NCBI GenBank assembly: GCA_947501475.1
Contig: CANMWA010000004.1
Span: forward strand, 310,001 to 374,000
Source of the DNA: an uncultured Aquimarina sp.
GTDB lineage: Bacteria > Bacteroidota > Bacteroidia > Flavobacteriales > Flavobacteriaceae
Direction: 5' to 3'
Length of the DNA stretch: 64,000 bases
In this document: piece after piece, positions 28,275 through 38,219 of the stretch
Layout: the number at the start of each line of letters is the position of its first letter
Numbering within the stretch: position 1 is the first letter of the stretch
Position numbers and translations under genes: made by a program
Notes under the pieces: model-generated
Database searches by the model: none
Told to the model about the DNA's origin: nothing
Seen by the model: the letters and a program-made list of their open reading frames with translations, nothing else

Positions 28275-28468
28275 AATAATGAATTGAGTTAGTGAATAGT
28301 TAGTTTGTGTGTAATTTTTTATCAATAATATTAATTTATTGTTAGTTATTTAACATTTTGACAATCAATTATTTAAACTGGAATATTTTGTATTAGGATG
28401 AGTTAATATAGTATTGTTGAGACTTAAAATTATTAGATAATTTTCTACATAACTAAAAATCTAATAGT

Positions 28469-29305
28469 ATGTTACAACACAAATTCAAACTCATTTTATT
28501 CTTGACAACTGCCTTATTTTGTTATAGTTGTCAGACTGAAGATTTAGATCAGGAAGGTTTAAATCAAGGAGAGCAGACATTAACTAAAGAAGCAAAAGCT
28601 ACTTTAGATTTTTTGATTGATCAAGGATATTCTGTAGATCATCTTACGCCAAATTTTGATAGTAAAACATTTATCTATGGTGGTGATATTGCATTTCCTT
28701 TTGAACTTAAGGGTAATCTGGATAAAAACCAACCAGAAGAAAAGAGCATCAATGAAAAAAATCAATGGTATCGTGTAGGAAATGGAGTTTATTATAGTAA
28801 TTCTAGAGATATTACGTATTATATTGAAAGAAACTTTCCAAGACAGTTTGAATACGAATTTTCTTGGGCTGCATACCATTGGAGTCGTATAAGTCCTAAT
28901 ATCAATATAAGAAGAACATATACCAGATCACAGGCAGATATACTTGTTGGCACTTGGTATCAGACTAATACTGCTGCTTGGGCTAGAGCTGCATTACCAG
29001 ATGGTAGAGGCAATGTTGGTGCATGGTTAAATATAAATACAGCTAAAGACCATGAAGGGGCTTCAGGGGAGTCTACTATGGCTTTATTGATACATGAATT
29101 AGGTCATAACCTTGGTTATTTGCATTCTGATCAAACAGAAGGGAGTTTGATACCAGGTACAAGAGGGGTAGTATATCATCGAGCTAATAACTGTGGTTCT
29201 GTCATGAAAAGTAGCGTATATGTATGTAACTGGAGATTAAGCTCAAGAGCTGGTTGGTCTAGTGATGATAGAAGAGCAATTGACTGGGCTTACGACTTAT
29301 ATTAA
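28469..29305 (+). CDS. Lipoprotein metallopeptidase, M57/HEIGH type
   Basis: The 278-residue precursor has a lipoprotein signal (FCYSC, Cys21). The C-terminal protease domain has HELGHNLGYLH (H209, E210, H213, H219), the extended metzincin-type zinc motif typical of the dual-action HEIGH peptidases (M57). The region 105-150 (SRDITYYI, then FSWAAYHWSRISPNINI) fits that family too. It would be a surface or periplasmic protease. It is monocistronic and divergent from the M43 gene. Confidence 0.82.
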   Translation: MLQHKFKLILFLTTALFCYSCQTEDLDQEGLNQGEQTLTKEAKATLDFLIDQGYSVDHLTPNFDSKTFIYGGDIAFPFELKGNLDKNQPEEKSINEKNQWYRVGNGVYYSNSRDITYYIERNFPRQFEYEFSWAAYHWSRISPNINIRRTYTRSQADILVGTWYQTNTAAWARAALPDGRGNVGAWLNINTAKDHEGASGESTMALLIHELGHNLGYLHSDQTEGSLIPGTRGVVYHRANNCGSVMKSSVYVCNWRLSSRAGWSSDDRRAIDWAYDLY

Positions 29306-29337
29306 TTTTTTTATGGTAAGTTTTAACTGATTGTTGG

Positions 29338-29375
29338 AAAAAAAGTCGTTAATCATTATATGTTAGCGGCTTTTT
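29338..29375 (+). terminator. Terminator of the M57 peptidase gene
   Basis: The AAAAAGTCGTTAA and TTAGCGGCTTTTT arms pair with one or two G-U pairs, and U-rich sequence follows. Confidence 0.6.
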
Positions 29376-29439
29376 ACTATTTTTCATATGTTAGAAAAAG
29401 AGAATAATTTGTTTATAAATGAAGAAAGAATAGATAAAG

Positions 29440-29925
29440 CTATTCTTTATTTTTTTTCATAAAATCTGCAAGCTTTAGGGCATAAGTGACAAACATAGTA
29501 TGATAGTTTTTTGACTTATTTCCATGTTTGTCATAAAAATACATGCAAGAATATATTTCTGTAATTTCTCCTTTTTTCTCATCAATTCCAAAATCAAATG
29601 TATGCCCAGAATTATTACCTATTAATTGATATATATCACTGTTGGCTTTACTACATCGATTATTTTTTATCTTACATTTTCCTTGATTTAGGGTTAATTC
29701 TGTATCACCTTCTTCCTTAAATTTTTGTAATACTGCTTTTATTGCAGCCAAATTTTCATATTTATTAAGGTTTAAAGAGTCTTTAAAATCTTCATCAAGT
29801 AGTTTTTCAATCTCATCAATTTTAAATTCTTGTAGGAATTCGATAAATCGAAGGGCTATAGATTTTTTACTGTGATGGATAGCATCTGTATTTATTGTTA
29901 TTCCTAAGTTTTTAATTTGTGACAT
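29440..29925 (-). CDS. Protein of unknown function, tandem paralog A
   Basis: This 161-residue soluble protein is clearly related to the next gene upstream (29941-30519). Shared blocks are a central F-x-N/K-Y-x-x-L-A-A-x-K-x-V-L segment, a GDTEL segment, a Cys-containing GxCK patch and YQLIGNNSGxTFDFGI. The general shape (helices followed by strands) could suit an NTF2-like fold, but this is a guess. The two genes are 15 bp apart on one strand, so they are a tandem duplication in one operon. No signal peptide is present. Confidence 0.5.
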   Translation of the reverse strand: MSQIKNLGITINTDAIHHSKKSIALRFIEFLQEFKIDEIEKLLDEDFKDSLNLNKYENLAAIKAVLQKFKEEGDTELTLNQGKCKIKNNRCSKANSDIYQLIGNNSGHTFDFGIDEKKGEITEIYSCMYFYDKHGNKSKNYHTMFVTYALKLADFMKKNKE

Positions 29926-29940
29926 GATACTGTGGTTTAT

Positions 29941-30519
29941 TTAATTAAAAGAGCTAATTATATGTTTAATTAAAGACAATAAACGAGTTTTAATTCTCTT
30001 TAAAAATTTAAGATGAGTAGGAATATCTTTTTCGTATAGTTGATCCCCAAATTCGGTGAACTCCATAAGCTTCAACATATAGGTCCATTGCATATCTTTA
30101 TAATTATTGGAAGGCCAGCCATATTGATCTATAAAACCAGAACAGTTATGAAAATTTACTATTTCTCCATCTTCTTCGATAATCCCAAAATCAAAAGTCA
30201 GTCCAGAATTATTTCCTATTAACTGATATAAGTTATCTCTTTTAAAACATTTTTCTTTACATTGCCCTTTTTGAAAAGCTAGCTCTGTATCTCCTTTTTT
30301 CCTAAATTCTAATAATACTTTTTTAAGTGCAGCTAATTTGTGATACTTATTAAACTCAGTATATTCTGTATTAAAATCATCTGTTATTAATTTTTCAGCT
30401 TCACTGATATCAAAATCTTTTATTAATTGAACAAAACGATTGATTTTTGACTTTTCATTTTTATCTATAAAATCAAATTCGAGGTTTATAATTAGATCCA
30501 GAGTTTTAGTATGTACCAT
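29941..30519 (-). CDS. Protein of unknown function, tandem paralog B
   Basis: This 192-residue relative of the downstream gene has the same core and an extra C-terminal tail of about 25 residues ending in a hydrophobic, basic helix (LKRIKTRLLSLIKHII). The GDTEL and YQLIGNNSGLTFDFGI blocks are conserved, as are paired Cys (GQCKEKC). It is the first gene of the pair. Function unknown. A membrane-associated tail is possible. Confidence 0.5.
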   Translation of the reverse strand: MVHTKTLDLIINLEFDFIDKNEKSKINRFVQLIKDFDISEAEKLITDDFNTEYTEFNKYHKLAALKKVLLEFRKKGDTELAFQKGQCKEKCFKRDNLYQLIGNNSGLTFDFGIIEEDGEIVNFHNCSGFIDQYGWPSNNYKDMQWTYMLKLMEFTEFGDQLYEKDIPTHLKFLKRIKTRLLSLIKHIISSFN

Positions 30520-30837
30520 CTTTGTTTATTAAATATTTAAACTAATTTTTTAAAGAACAACTTGTAACTAAGTCGTATACAATATACGAAGAAACAATCT
30601 TTAAATCCGATAAAAGGCATTTTTTAACGATTAATTACATGTTTTTTTAACAAATTAAAAATGTGGTTTCTCCTTTTTAAACCTATAATTTAATACTTCA
30701 TCTTTGTGTTTCATATATAAGAATGCATCTTCATTATTAGTATATGGTTGTTTCTAACCATAATATTAATAGAGAAATTATTTAGAATTGAACTAAACAT
30801 TGTTTAAATTGTAGGAATATTAACCAAACATACACAA
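30520..30837. other. AT-rich intergenic region upstream of the AhpD-like gene and the paralog pair
   Basis: No gene or RNA is recognised. It must hold the divergent promoters. CATCTTTG near 30700 is one mismatch from a -7 box for the AhpD-like gene. Nothing else stands out. Confidence 0.35.
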
Positions 30838-32130
30838 ATGTCATATACACTTGCCCAGCAATTAGAACCGTTAGCGGTTGATTTTGAAGTATTGCATAAG
30901 AAATATCATCCTATGCTTTCATTGGTAAATGAATTGATAGGAGTGATACCTAATTGTGATCCGATTCTTGAAATATGGCCAACAGGATTTCGTACGTATA
31001 ATCTTTTAGTACCTAATTTTTTGGATTTACCCAATTCTTTATGGAAAGGAGAATCTTTAAAGCAACTCATGGGATTGGCGATGTATACTTCAAGTAGAGC
31101 AGCAGAATGTTCATATTGCTCTGCCCACACATGTTCTTTTGCTTTACGAAGAGGATTAGATCCAAGGGTAATATCAGGAGAGCGCAAGCTTACAAAGGTT
31201 GAAGAAGCCGTTGTGGCATTGGCAAATGGAATGTCGAAAATTCCGGCGAAGGTCACCAAAAAACAATACATAACATTGGCGTCTTATATATCTCATCAAG
31301 AAATCGAAAAGATTGTATTGTCAATTAGTTTAATGGGTTTTCTTAATAAATTTATGGATGCTGTAGGGGTTCAGCTTGAAGAAGAATCTTTAGAAGATGT
31401 TGGAGAGTTACTTTCATCTACAGGTTGGACACCTGGAAAACATATGAAAAAAGATCTTAACCTTTCTGAAATAGCTACAAAACCAATCAAAAAAGATAAT
31501 TTCTGGACCTATTTGCGTATTCTAAAATATGCACCCAAAGCAATTTTTATTGAAAAACAGTGGACTAGGGGAGTTCCCAATAGTAGTAAAGAAGCTATGA
31601 CATATCTTGAGAAACATACTGGGTATTCATTCCCTATTTTGGAGAATATACAACATAAGAGAGTTGTTAAAACATTAACAGCAGTTTTAAGAGATAACCT
31701 TAATGAAGAAATAAGCATTTTAGGATTGAGAGCAAAGCATTTGGCTAGCTTAGTTTATCATATAGCAATCAATAATGAAGTACTTGCAAAAGAGGCAGAG
31801 ATAATTATTACAAGATTATACCCTAATATCGTAGGATTTACCTTAGAAAAAGTAAAAGAAATAGCAAACGCACCTACTCCTATTGATATACCTTCATGTA
31901 AAACCATACTTTCTGACTTGATAACCAATACTAGTCTTACTCAAGAAGAAGCCGTTGCGGTATTATTTACAAGAGCAATGTCTAATAGCCCTGCAGAGGT
32001 TAATAAGATTGTTTTGGTAGCAATTACTCCTAATTTACAACCAGAATCTACAATCGAATTAGGGGTTTGGATATCTATACAACAGTTGTTGCACAGATTA
32101 AATTCATATTATCAGATAGCGATAAATTAG
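30838..32130 (+). CDS. AhpD-like carboxymuconolactone decarboxylase family protein
   Basis: The 430-residue protein contains an AhpD-type redox motif near residue 90 (E90, C91, C94, H97 in AECSYCSAHT), the acidic and CxxC-x2-H arrangement of alkylhydroperoxidase-like proteins. It is roughly twice the length of a single AhpD domain. The second half (about 260-420) looks like a second, degenerate copy without CxxC. It may act in peroxide defence or peroxidatic detoxification. Its substrate is not predictable. It stands alone on the plus strand. Confidence 0.72.
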   Translation: MSYTLAQQLEPLAVDFEVLHKKYHPMLSLVNELIGVIPNCDPILEIWPTGFRTYNLLVPNFLDLPNSLWKGESLKQLMGLAMYTSSRAAECSYCSAHTCSFALRRGLDPRVISGERKLTKVEEAVVALANGMSKIPAKVTKKQYITLASYISHQEIEKIVLSISLMGFLNKFMDAVGVQLEEESLEDVGELLSSTGWTPGKHMKKDLNLSEIATKPIKKDNFWTYLRILKYAPKAIFIEKQWTRGVPNSSKEAMTYLEKHTGYSFPILENIQHKRVVKTLTAVLRDNLNEEISILGLRAKHLASLVYHIAINNEVLAKEAEIIITRLYPNIVGFTLEKVKEIANAPTPIDIPSCKTILSDLITNTSLTQEEAVAVLFTRAMSNSPAEVNKIVLVAITPNLQPESTIELGVWISIQQLLHRLNSYYQIAIN

Positions 32131-32162
32131 TCAAAATATTAGTTTTTATATAGGGAGTTATT

Positions 32163-33098
32163 TTAAAAAGGTAAGTTCTCTATATCTACATTTCCACCAG
32201 AAAGAATGATCCCAACTTTTTTATACTGAAAACGATCTTTTTCTCGAAGTAAAGCCGCAAACGGAACTGCACATGATGGTTCTATAATAATTTTCATACG
32301 TTCCCAGATCAATCTCATGGCAGATATAATTTCTTGTTCTTCGACACGAATAATTTCTGAAACATGTTTTTGTATGATAGGAAAATTAATATCTCCTAAC
32401 TGTGTTTTTAGTCCATCTGCTATGGTATTTGTAGTTTCATTGGTTTCAATTTTGCCACTTTGTAGTGAGCGATACGCATCATCAACAGCAAAAGGTTCGC
32501 CTCCAATTACCTTACAACCATTTCCATAGAAATGTACTGCTAAAGCTGTTCCAGCAATTAGACCACCACCACCAACAGGGGCAAATATATAATCTAGATC
32601 GGGCTGATCTTCAAGAAATTCTACAGCTGCAGTACCTTGGCCTATAATTACATCGATGTCATTTGATGGATGTAAAAAAGTAGCTCCTTTTTTCTTTTGG
32701 ATTTTTGTAGCTGCTTTTTCCCGTTCTTCAAGAGTAGGAGGGCATTCGATGATTTCTCCACCATATCCTTTTACGGCATCCTTTTTTACTTGTGGCGCAT
32801 TTGAAGGCATCACAATATATGCTTTCACTCCTAAACCATTAGCTGCTAATGATAATGCTTGAGCAAAGTTGCCAGAAGAATGAGTTACAACACCTTTTTC
32901 TTTTTGAGCTTTAGATAATTTTGAAATAGCACTGGCGGCACCTCGCATTTTAAAAGCTCCCATTTTCTGAAAATTTTCGCACTTAAAATACAACTGTACT
33001 CCAGAAATTTTATTAAGCAGACTTGATGTAAATATCGGTGTTCTATGAATATAGGGTTTTATGCTTTCACAACAGTTTTTAAGATCATCTTTGGTCAT
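32163..33098 (-). CDS. PLP-dependent threonine/serine dehydratase (serine racemase-like)
   Basis: The 311-residue fold-type II enzyme has the PLP lysine K50 (FKMRGAA), an SSGNFAQ substrate loop and a GGGGLIAG phosphate-binding loop. It lacks the C-terminal ACT domain of IlvA, so it is of the catabolic dehydratase or serine-racemase type. A likely -7 box TACTTTTG (minus strand, 33123-33130) lies 24 bp upstream of the start. Threonine to 2-oxobutyrate or serine to pyruvate (or racemisation) cannot be told apart from sequence alone. Confidence 0.85.
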   Translation of the reverse strand: MTKDDLKNCCESIKPYIHRTPIFTSSLLNKISGVQLYFKCENFQKMGAFKMRGAASAISKLSKAQKEKGVVTHSSGNFAQALSLAANGLGVKAYIVMPSNAPQVKKDAVKGYGGEIIECPPTLEEREKAATKIQKKKGATFLHPSNDIDVIIGQGTAAVEFLEDQPDLDYIFAPVGGGGLIAGTALAVHFYGNGCKVIGGEPFAVDDAYRSLQSGKIETNETTNTIADGLKTQLGDINFPIIQKHVSEIIRVEEQEIISAMRLIWERMKIIIEPSCAVPFAALLREKDRFQYKKVGIILSGGNVDIENLPF

Positions 33099-33130
33099 TT
33101 CTAAAGTAGATTATGAGACTTTCAAAAGTA

Positions 33131-33544
33131 ATGAGAAAATTAATTAATGAAAAAAGATACGTTCTTTTTTAACGTCACTATTTTCCCTTTTCAATTCATC
33201 AAGTGGGTTCTGTAGTTTCGTTAATTTTTGAAGAGGTTTCTTTTGTAAAAGGTCATATATTACTTAAGAAGTCGTTTTAAATGGTTGATTGATATGTAAT
33301 TGTTAGTATTTGATTAGATGTTAAAATGTCAAATTATAACGAATTAACGTTGAATATAAATTAATATATACTAGTTATAAATCCAAGCTAGTTTACAATT
33401 GTGCATTGCTAATTTTCACGTTATTTTATTACTATTAAACTAATTTGATAAGTAGTGTTTGTGTGAGGCATAAATCATACAATCGCTTTGAGTTTGTTTA
33501 CTTATAATTAAGTACCCATATCTATTATTAACGTATCTTAAATC
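33131..33544. other. AT-rich intergenic region
   Basis: No gene is supported between the dehydratase -7 box and the short T9SS-tail gene. It is strongly AT-rich with no stable hairpin seen by eye. Confidence 0.4.
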
Positions 33545-33916
33545 ATGAAAGATATGACAAAATCTTTTTACCTATGGTTTTTGTTTGGCCTTTTGGCTCA
33601 AGCAGGTTTCGCACAAGAAACACACTCTATTCAGGTTGTTGTAGATCAAAAATCACCATGTACATCTGTAGATATAGATCTAGAGCAACCTGAAAATTTT
33701 TCTATTTACCCTAATCCCGCAGAAGATTATTTTATTATAGAACTAGGAGTAGATGCAACGATCAAACTATTTGATCTTACGGGACGTGAAATACTCTACA
33801 GGAAAGCAGAACGCGGCTCGATCAATCTTAATGTTCGAGGTTTATCAAAAGGGATATATATTGTTAAGATTCAATATTATCATGGCTTTTTTACGGATAA
33901 GGTTCAAATAAAATAG
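33545..33916 (+). CDS. Small secreted protein that is almost only a T9SS sorting domain
   Basis: The 123-residue precursor has a signal peptide (to about residue 24, AGFAQ) and a 26-residue linker. It then has a complete type A sorting domain (about 51-123: FSIYPNPAEDYFIIEL, FDLTGREILYRK, GLSKGIYIVKIQ). There is no functional domain between them. It is immediately upstream (22 bp) of a large G8-domain protein that has a signal peptide but no sorting domain, so the two may be secreted together or form a pair. The start could also be ATG 33554. Confidence 0.72.
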   Translation: MKDMTKSFYLWFLFGLLAQAGFAQETHSIQVVVDQKSPCTSVDIDLEQPENFSIYPNPAEDYFIIELGVDATIKLFDLTGREILYRKAERGSINLNVRGLSKGIYIVKIQYYHGFFTDKVQIK

Positions 33917-33938
33917 AATTCCCAAATCAACTCATAAC

Positions 33939-36900
33939 ATGTTTACTATAAAAAAAATATTTTCGATCTTTTTATTTTTATTGATAAGTATATCTATAAA
34001 GGCACAACGAGTTGTTGAAGCTCATATTTCTGATAACCTTGTTTTAAACATTACTGCAGAAAATAGCACTATTCAATGGCAGCAATCTGCAGATGGCATA
34101 ACTTGGGAGAATATTGAATCTGCAACAACTGCAAGAGAAGAATTAATTATTGAAACGATACCATATCATTATCGTGCACAAATTACAGCGCAAAATTGTG
34201 AAAATTTTTATTACTCAGAAGTAATTACCATAACTGATGATGATACTACAGCACCTACCTTTTCTATAGTGAAAACCACAGATGCTATCGAAGGAGTTTC
34301 AGATGCTACATTTACCATAAGTATTGTTGGAGGTGTGCCTAATATTACCGGAGCCCCAATTACAGGTTCAATAACTCTTACAGGTACAGCAACTTCCGGA
34401 ATCGATTATACCGATCTTACTTCATTTGCTATTCCTAATGGGGATACTAGTGTAGTAGTAACAATTCCTGTGCTTAATGATGATGAAGTAGAAGATCCAG
34501 AAACTATAATCGCTACTATATCTGCACCAAGTATTGGAAGCGTAAGTGCCATAAATTTTGATACGGCTACAATTACTGATGCCGTAACAATAGAAGGAGA
34601 GCTTTGGTCTAATCCTGCAACTTGGGGAACAGCAGGTAAACCTGTAGCAGGACAACAAGTTACTATTCCCGAAGGTAAACGTATTTTATTAGATGAAAAT
34701 ACGCCACCTCTGGGAGGGCTTACTATAGCAGGAAGTTTAGAGTTTCTGGAACAGGATTTAGAACTGACTTCAGATTGGATTATGGTAAATCAAGGAACAC
34801 TTAGAATAGGTTATGAACAGCAGCTTTTTAGACATAAAGCCACCATTACACTTACAGGAGATGATATGAACCAAAGTATGATGGGTATGGGAACTCGAGG
34901 GATTATGGTGATGGGAGGGTCATTAGAACTTCATGGAGCTTCACCTAACGTAGCATGGACAAAAATTAGCAAACATGTACTTACAGGAGATACAACAATA
35001 GAATTGGTAGATCAGGTAAATTGGAAAATTGGAGATGAAATTATACTTGGCCCTACAGATTATTATGAAGCAGCTAATGGTACTTCAGTTACTCAAAAAA
35101 TGAGAATTGTAAGTATAAATGGAAATGAAATAACTGTAGATCAACCTATAAATGCTTTTCACTGGGGAGTATTGCAATATGCTACTACCACAGGTATGAG
35201 TTTGTCTTCAGTTAACCTTTTGGTTCCGCCAGTTGCAGATACTTCTTCAGAAAAAACACCATTAATCTTAGATGAAAGAGCTCCAGTTGGAAATTTAACT
35301 AGAAACATAGTCATCCAAGCACCTGATGATGCTTTATGGCAAAATGAAGGATTTGGCGCTCATGTCATGATGATGATGCTTAGTTCTAATGCACATGTAG
35401 AAGGAGTTGAGTTTCGTAGAGCTGGTCAATCTGGGAGGCTAGGTCGTTATCCTTTTCATTGGCATAGACTTAGTTATAGCGGTAGTGAAACATTAGGAGA
35501 TGCAAACGGGCACTATTTGCGTAATGCCACAATCAATAGCTCTATGAATAGAGGTATTGTAATTCATGGTACAAATGGATTATTGATACAAAACAATATA
35601 GTTTATGACGTTAGAGGTCATGCAGTATTTACAGAAGATGCTGTTGAACGCCGTAATACTTTAGATGGTAATTTGGTACTTCATGTACGAAACCCACCAG
35701 AAGGACGGGCCCTTAAATTACATGAAACAGGTGAAAGAGGCTCTTCGGCTTTTTGGATTAGTAACCCAGATAATATAGTTACTAATAATACTGCAGCAGA
35801 TTCGAGATCTCATGGATTTTGGTTAGCATTTCCAGAACAACCTATGGGACCAAATGCAGGAGTATTAGGCTCAGATGGTCGTATCCTTAGTCCAGCTCAT
35901 CTTCTTTTTGGAGTTTTTGATAATAACACCACGCATTCAAACCGTTTAGAGGGGATTATGTTTGATCTTATGGAAATCGATAATGAAGGTAATCTGGGTG
36001 CAATGGAATATAGGTCTACAATTGATGGACATATGCCCGAATGGCCTTTTCCTACTCAAAGAAGGTTCTCGCTTACACGCTATAAAACATGGAAAAATGG
36101 GAATAGTGGTATTTGGAATCGCAATGTATGGGGTGATAACCTGGAGGCAGTAAATGCAGACAATGCCGGGCGTAATTTTGCCGGTGCTGGTACAGAAGGT
36201 AATATAGAACGATGCTTAGTGATAGGTACCAGCCTTAATGATATGATGAATGGTACAGGACGTCCCCCAGTATATGATACTATGGGTGATAATACACCTA
36301 CAGCTTTTGCAACCTATCACAGTACTTTTGATATAAAAAATAATATAGCGATTAATTTCCCGATGGAAGCTAATAAAAGAAGCGGAATTTTTGCTACAGA
36401 AGACTACTATACTCGCCCCGTGGAAAAGGGTCAAATACGCAATACCAATAATATGATGATAGCATCACATCCAGGTGTTAAGTTGAGATCTGAATATGCA
36501 CATTTTACATTGGCAAGTGCTGTATGGGACCCTTATGGGATTTGGGGGCCTGCAGAACAATATTTTGTGTATGATGACCCTTTTTTGACTTATGGATTAA
36601 CCAAAACTATAGTACAACCTGGTCCTGAAGTTGGTGGAGTGAGTGTTCCTGGACCATTTTATGGCTTTTTAGCGTTCACATTAAATGATGCAAATGAACC
36701 TTGGGCCGATATCATGGCAATACATGTGGAAAGATTAGATCAAAATCGTAATGAAATAGCAACTTGGAGCGTAGCGGGCACATATCATGGAGAGTTACTT
36801 GATCACATGCGTGATTTTGCAGCCCACCCTTCAGGTATTTATGAGCTTACATTTCCAGAAGAAACGAGTGACCCGGTTTCATTTGAAATGGGTGTTGAAA

Positions 36901-37193
36901 ATATGCTCACTAGCGATGATCAAGTACTTGTAGGAATACAATTTGAGGGTACTGTAAGTCCAGTTGTAGAGATGATGGCGTATGATCATCCTCTTTATCA
37001 ATATGAAGAACTTGCCTCTTTTGATGCGGTGCGTAACTCACAAGAAGGAACGTATTGGCAAGACAGTGCAAATAATAGAATATGGGTAAAAATAGTAGGG
37101 GGGCATTGGAGTTTCTATACAGATAATAATGATGATGCAGAACCCGATGAAAGACTTTATGAAACTACTCGATTAAGAATATCTGCACCTTAA
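33939..37193 (+). CDS. Secreted G8-domain, CEMIP-like beta-helix protein
   Basis: The 1084-residue exported protein has a signal peptide (to about residue 23, IKAQ). A Calx-beta-like module (about 108-205, with GTATSGIDYTDLTS) is followed by a G8 domain (about 215-330: LWSNPATWG, VTIPEGKRILLD). A long parallel beta-helix like that of CEMIP/TMEM2 (hyaluronan-degrading) proteins follows (VEGVEFRRAGQSGRLGRYPFHWHR and NATINSSMNRGIVIHG). It probably binds or depolymerises a polysaccharide. It ends without a sorting domain, unlike the small upstream neighbour. Family assignment is good; activity is inferred. Confidence 0.82.
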   Translation: MFTIKKIFSIFLFLLISISIKAQRVVEAHISDNLVLNITAENSTIQWQQSADGITWENIESATTAREELIIETIPYHYRAQITAQNCENFYYSEVITITDDDTTAPTFSIVKTTDAIEGVSDATFTISIVGGVPNITGAPITGSITLTGTATSGIDYTDLTSFAIPNGDTSVVVTIPVLNDDEVEDPETIIATISAPSIGSVSAINFDTATITDAVTIEGELWSNPATWGTAGKPVAGQQVTIPEGKRILLDENTPPLGGLTIAGSLEFLEQDLELTSDWIMVNQGTLRIGYEQQLFRHKATITLTGDDMNQSMMGMGTRGIMVMGGSLELHGASPNVAWTKISKHVLTGDTTIELVDQVNWKIGDEIILGPTDYYEAANGTSVTQKMRIVSINGNEITVDQPINAFHWGVLQYATTTGMSLSSVNLLVPPVADTSSEKTPLILDERAPVGNLTRNIVIQAPDDALWQNEGFGAHVMMMMLSSNAHVEGVEFRRAGQSGRLGRYPFHWHRLSYSGSETLGDANGHYLRNATINSSMNRGIVIHGTNGLLIQNNIVYDVRGHAVFTEDAVERRNTLDGNLVLHVRNPPEGRALKLHETGERGSSAFWISNPDNIVTNNTAADSRSHGFWLAFPEQPMGPNAGVLGSDGRILSPAHLLFGVFDNNTTHSNRLEGIMFDLMEIDNEGNLGAMEYRSTIDGHMPEWPFPTQRRFSLTRYKTWKNGNSGIWNRNVWGDNLEAVNADNAGRNFAGAGTEGNIERCLVIGTSLNDMMNGTGRPPVYDTMGDNTPTAFATYHSTFDIKNNIAINFPMEANKRSGIFATEDYYTRPVEKGQIRNTNNMMIASHPGVKLRSEYAHFTLASAVWDPYGIWGPAEQYFVYDDPFLTYGLTKTIVQPGPEVGGVSVPGPFYGFLAFTLNDANEPWADIMAIHVERLDQNRNEIATWSVAGTYHGELLDHMRDFAAHPSGIYELTFPEETSDPVSFEMGVENMLTSDDQVLVGIQFEGTVSPVVEMMAYDHPLYQYEELASFDAVRNSQEGTYWQDSANNRIWVKIVGGHWSFYTDNNDDAEPDERLYETTRLRISAP

Positions 37194-37321
37194 AGGAAGT
37201 TGTAGGTGATTGAAGAGAACAAAATTATTAATAGTAGGATATAAAAAATCATCAATATAATACATGGTTTGGTATCGGGGAAGGAATCAAACAACGTTTC
37301 TTATAAGCATATTGGTGACAG

Positions 37322-37357
37322 AGATGAATTGGCGGTGTGGTAACCGTCAATTCATCT
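37322..37357 (+). terminator. Long hairpin between the G8 gene and the TPR gene
   Basis: A 14-bp stem (37322-37335 with 37344-37357, one G-U) encloses an 8-base loop and is followed by a short T-rich run. It could terminate the G8 transcript or act in the leader of the TPR gene 25 bp downstream. Confidence 0.45.
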
Positions 37358-37381
37358 TGATTTTAACACATCAAAAAATAG

Positions 37382-38131
37382 ATGCAACTAAAAATGGGGA
37401 AAACAAAACAAGGGATTAATGGAGTAATAGAAAAAGCAACAAGTTTACAGAAAAACGGAAATTATCTCAATGCAGCAAAAGCTTATCTGGTAGCTTTTGT
37501 TAACACTAATAATTGGAGGTTTGCCAATGAAGCTGGTTTGTGTTTTCAACAAGCAAGCTGCTTACTTGATGCTACCGATGCTTTTAAAAAAGCATTATCT
37601 ATTGCTCCTGATCGCAATTTTATTTTATTTAATATTGGTTTAAACTATATCATAACGGGTCAATATGAACTTGCAAAAGAAGCATTGCAAGAAGTTTTAA
37701 GAGAAACATTCAACCCAAAAGCTGCATTCGAATTAGGTTGGATAGCAATGCAACAACAGGATTGGGACAACGCCATTGAATATTTTGATATAGCAATTAT
37801 TAATGATCAAGCTTTAAATAATTTTAATATAACAAGTTCCACTAGTTTAGATCCTTTAATGGCTTCTAGTGTTTATCTCAATAAGGCAAGAATCTATGGA
37901 TTAGAGCTTCATCGCTATGATGAAGCCTGTAAAATGTTAAGTAATCTTAAGGAGGTAGCAAATGATAAGAGACGTATTTTTACCTTCGCCAAAGAGGCTA
38001 TGCACAAAGAAAAAATTGAAATTGCAAAGTTTGCAACTACACTCATATTAGAGGATTATCATGAATTTAACCAGGTAAGAGAACTTTGTGATGAATTATG
38101 TATTATTCCTGATAGTCTATCGATGAAATAA
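37382..38131 (+). CDS. TPR-repeat protein
   Basis: The 249-residue soluble protein has at least four tetratricopeptide-like repeats. The motif spacing is visible in AGLCFQQASCLLDATDAFKK, IGLNYIITGQYELAKEALQE and ELGWIAMQQQDWDNAIEYFD. It has no signal peptide. An alternative start is the second Met, at 37394. TPR proteins bind partners. Its context, after the G8 gene and a hairpin, gives no clear partner. Confidence 0.75.
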   Translation: MQLKMGKTKQGINGVIEKATSLQKNGNYLNAAKAYLVAFVNTNNWRFANEAGLCFQQASCLLDATDAFKKALSIAPDRNFILFNIGLNYIITGQYELAKEALQEVLRETFNPKAAFELGWIAMQQQDWDNAIEYFDIAIINDQALNNFNITSSTSLDPLMASSVYLNKARIYGLELHRYDEACKMLSNLKEVANDKRRIFTFAKEAMHKEKIEIAKFATTLILEDYHEFNQVRELCDELCIIPDSLSMK

Positions 38132-38158
38132 CTCTAGAGATAGGCTTTTCTTATAGAT

Positions 38159-38195
38159 AAAAACCCCTGAGTTATTTATCATTAATAACTCAGGG
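38159..38195 (-). terminator. Terminator of the GlcG/HbpS-like gene
   Basis: A perfect 11-bp stem CCCTGAGTTAT (38165-38175) with ATAACTCAGGG (38185-38195) is followed on the minus strand by a TTTTT run. It probably also stops the convergent TPR transcript. Confidence 0.75.
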
Positions 38196-38219
38196 ATAAG
38201 TATACATTATGAAATAAGA

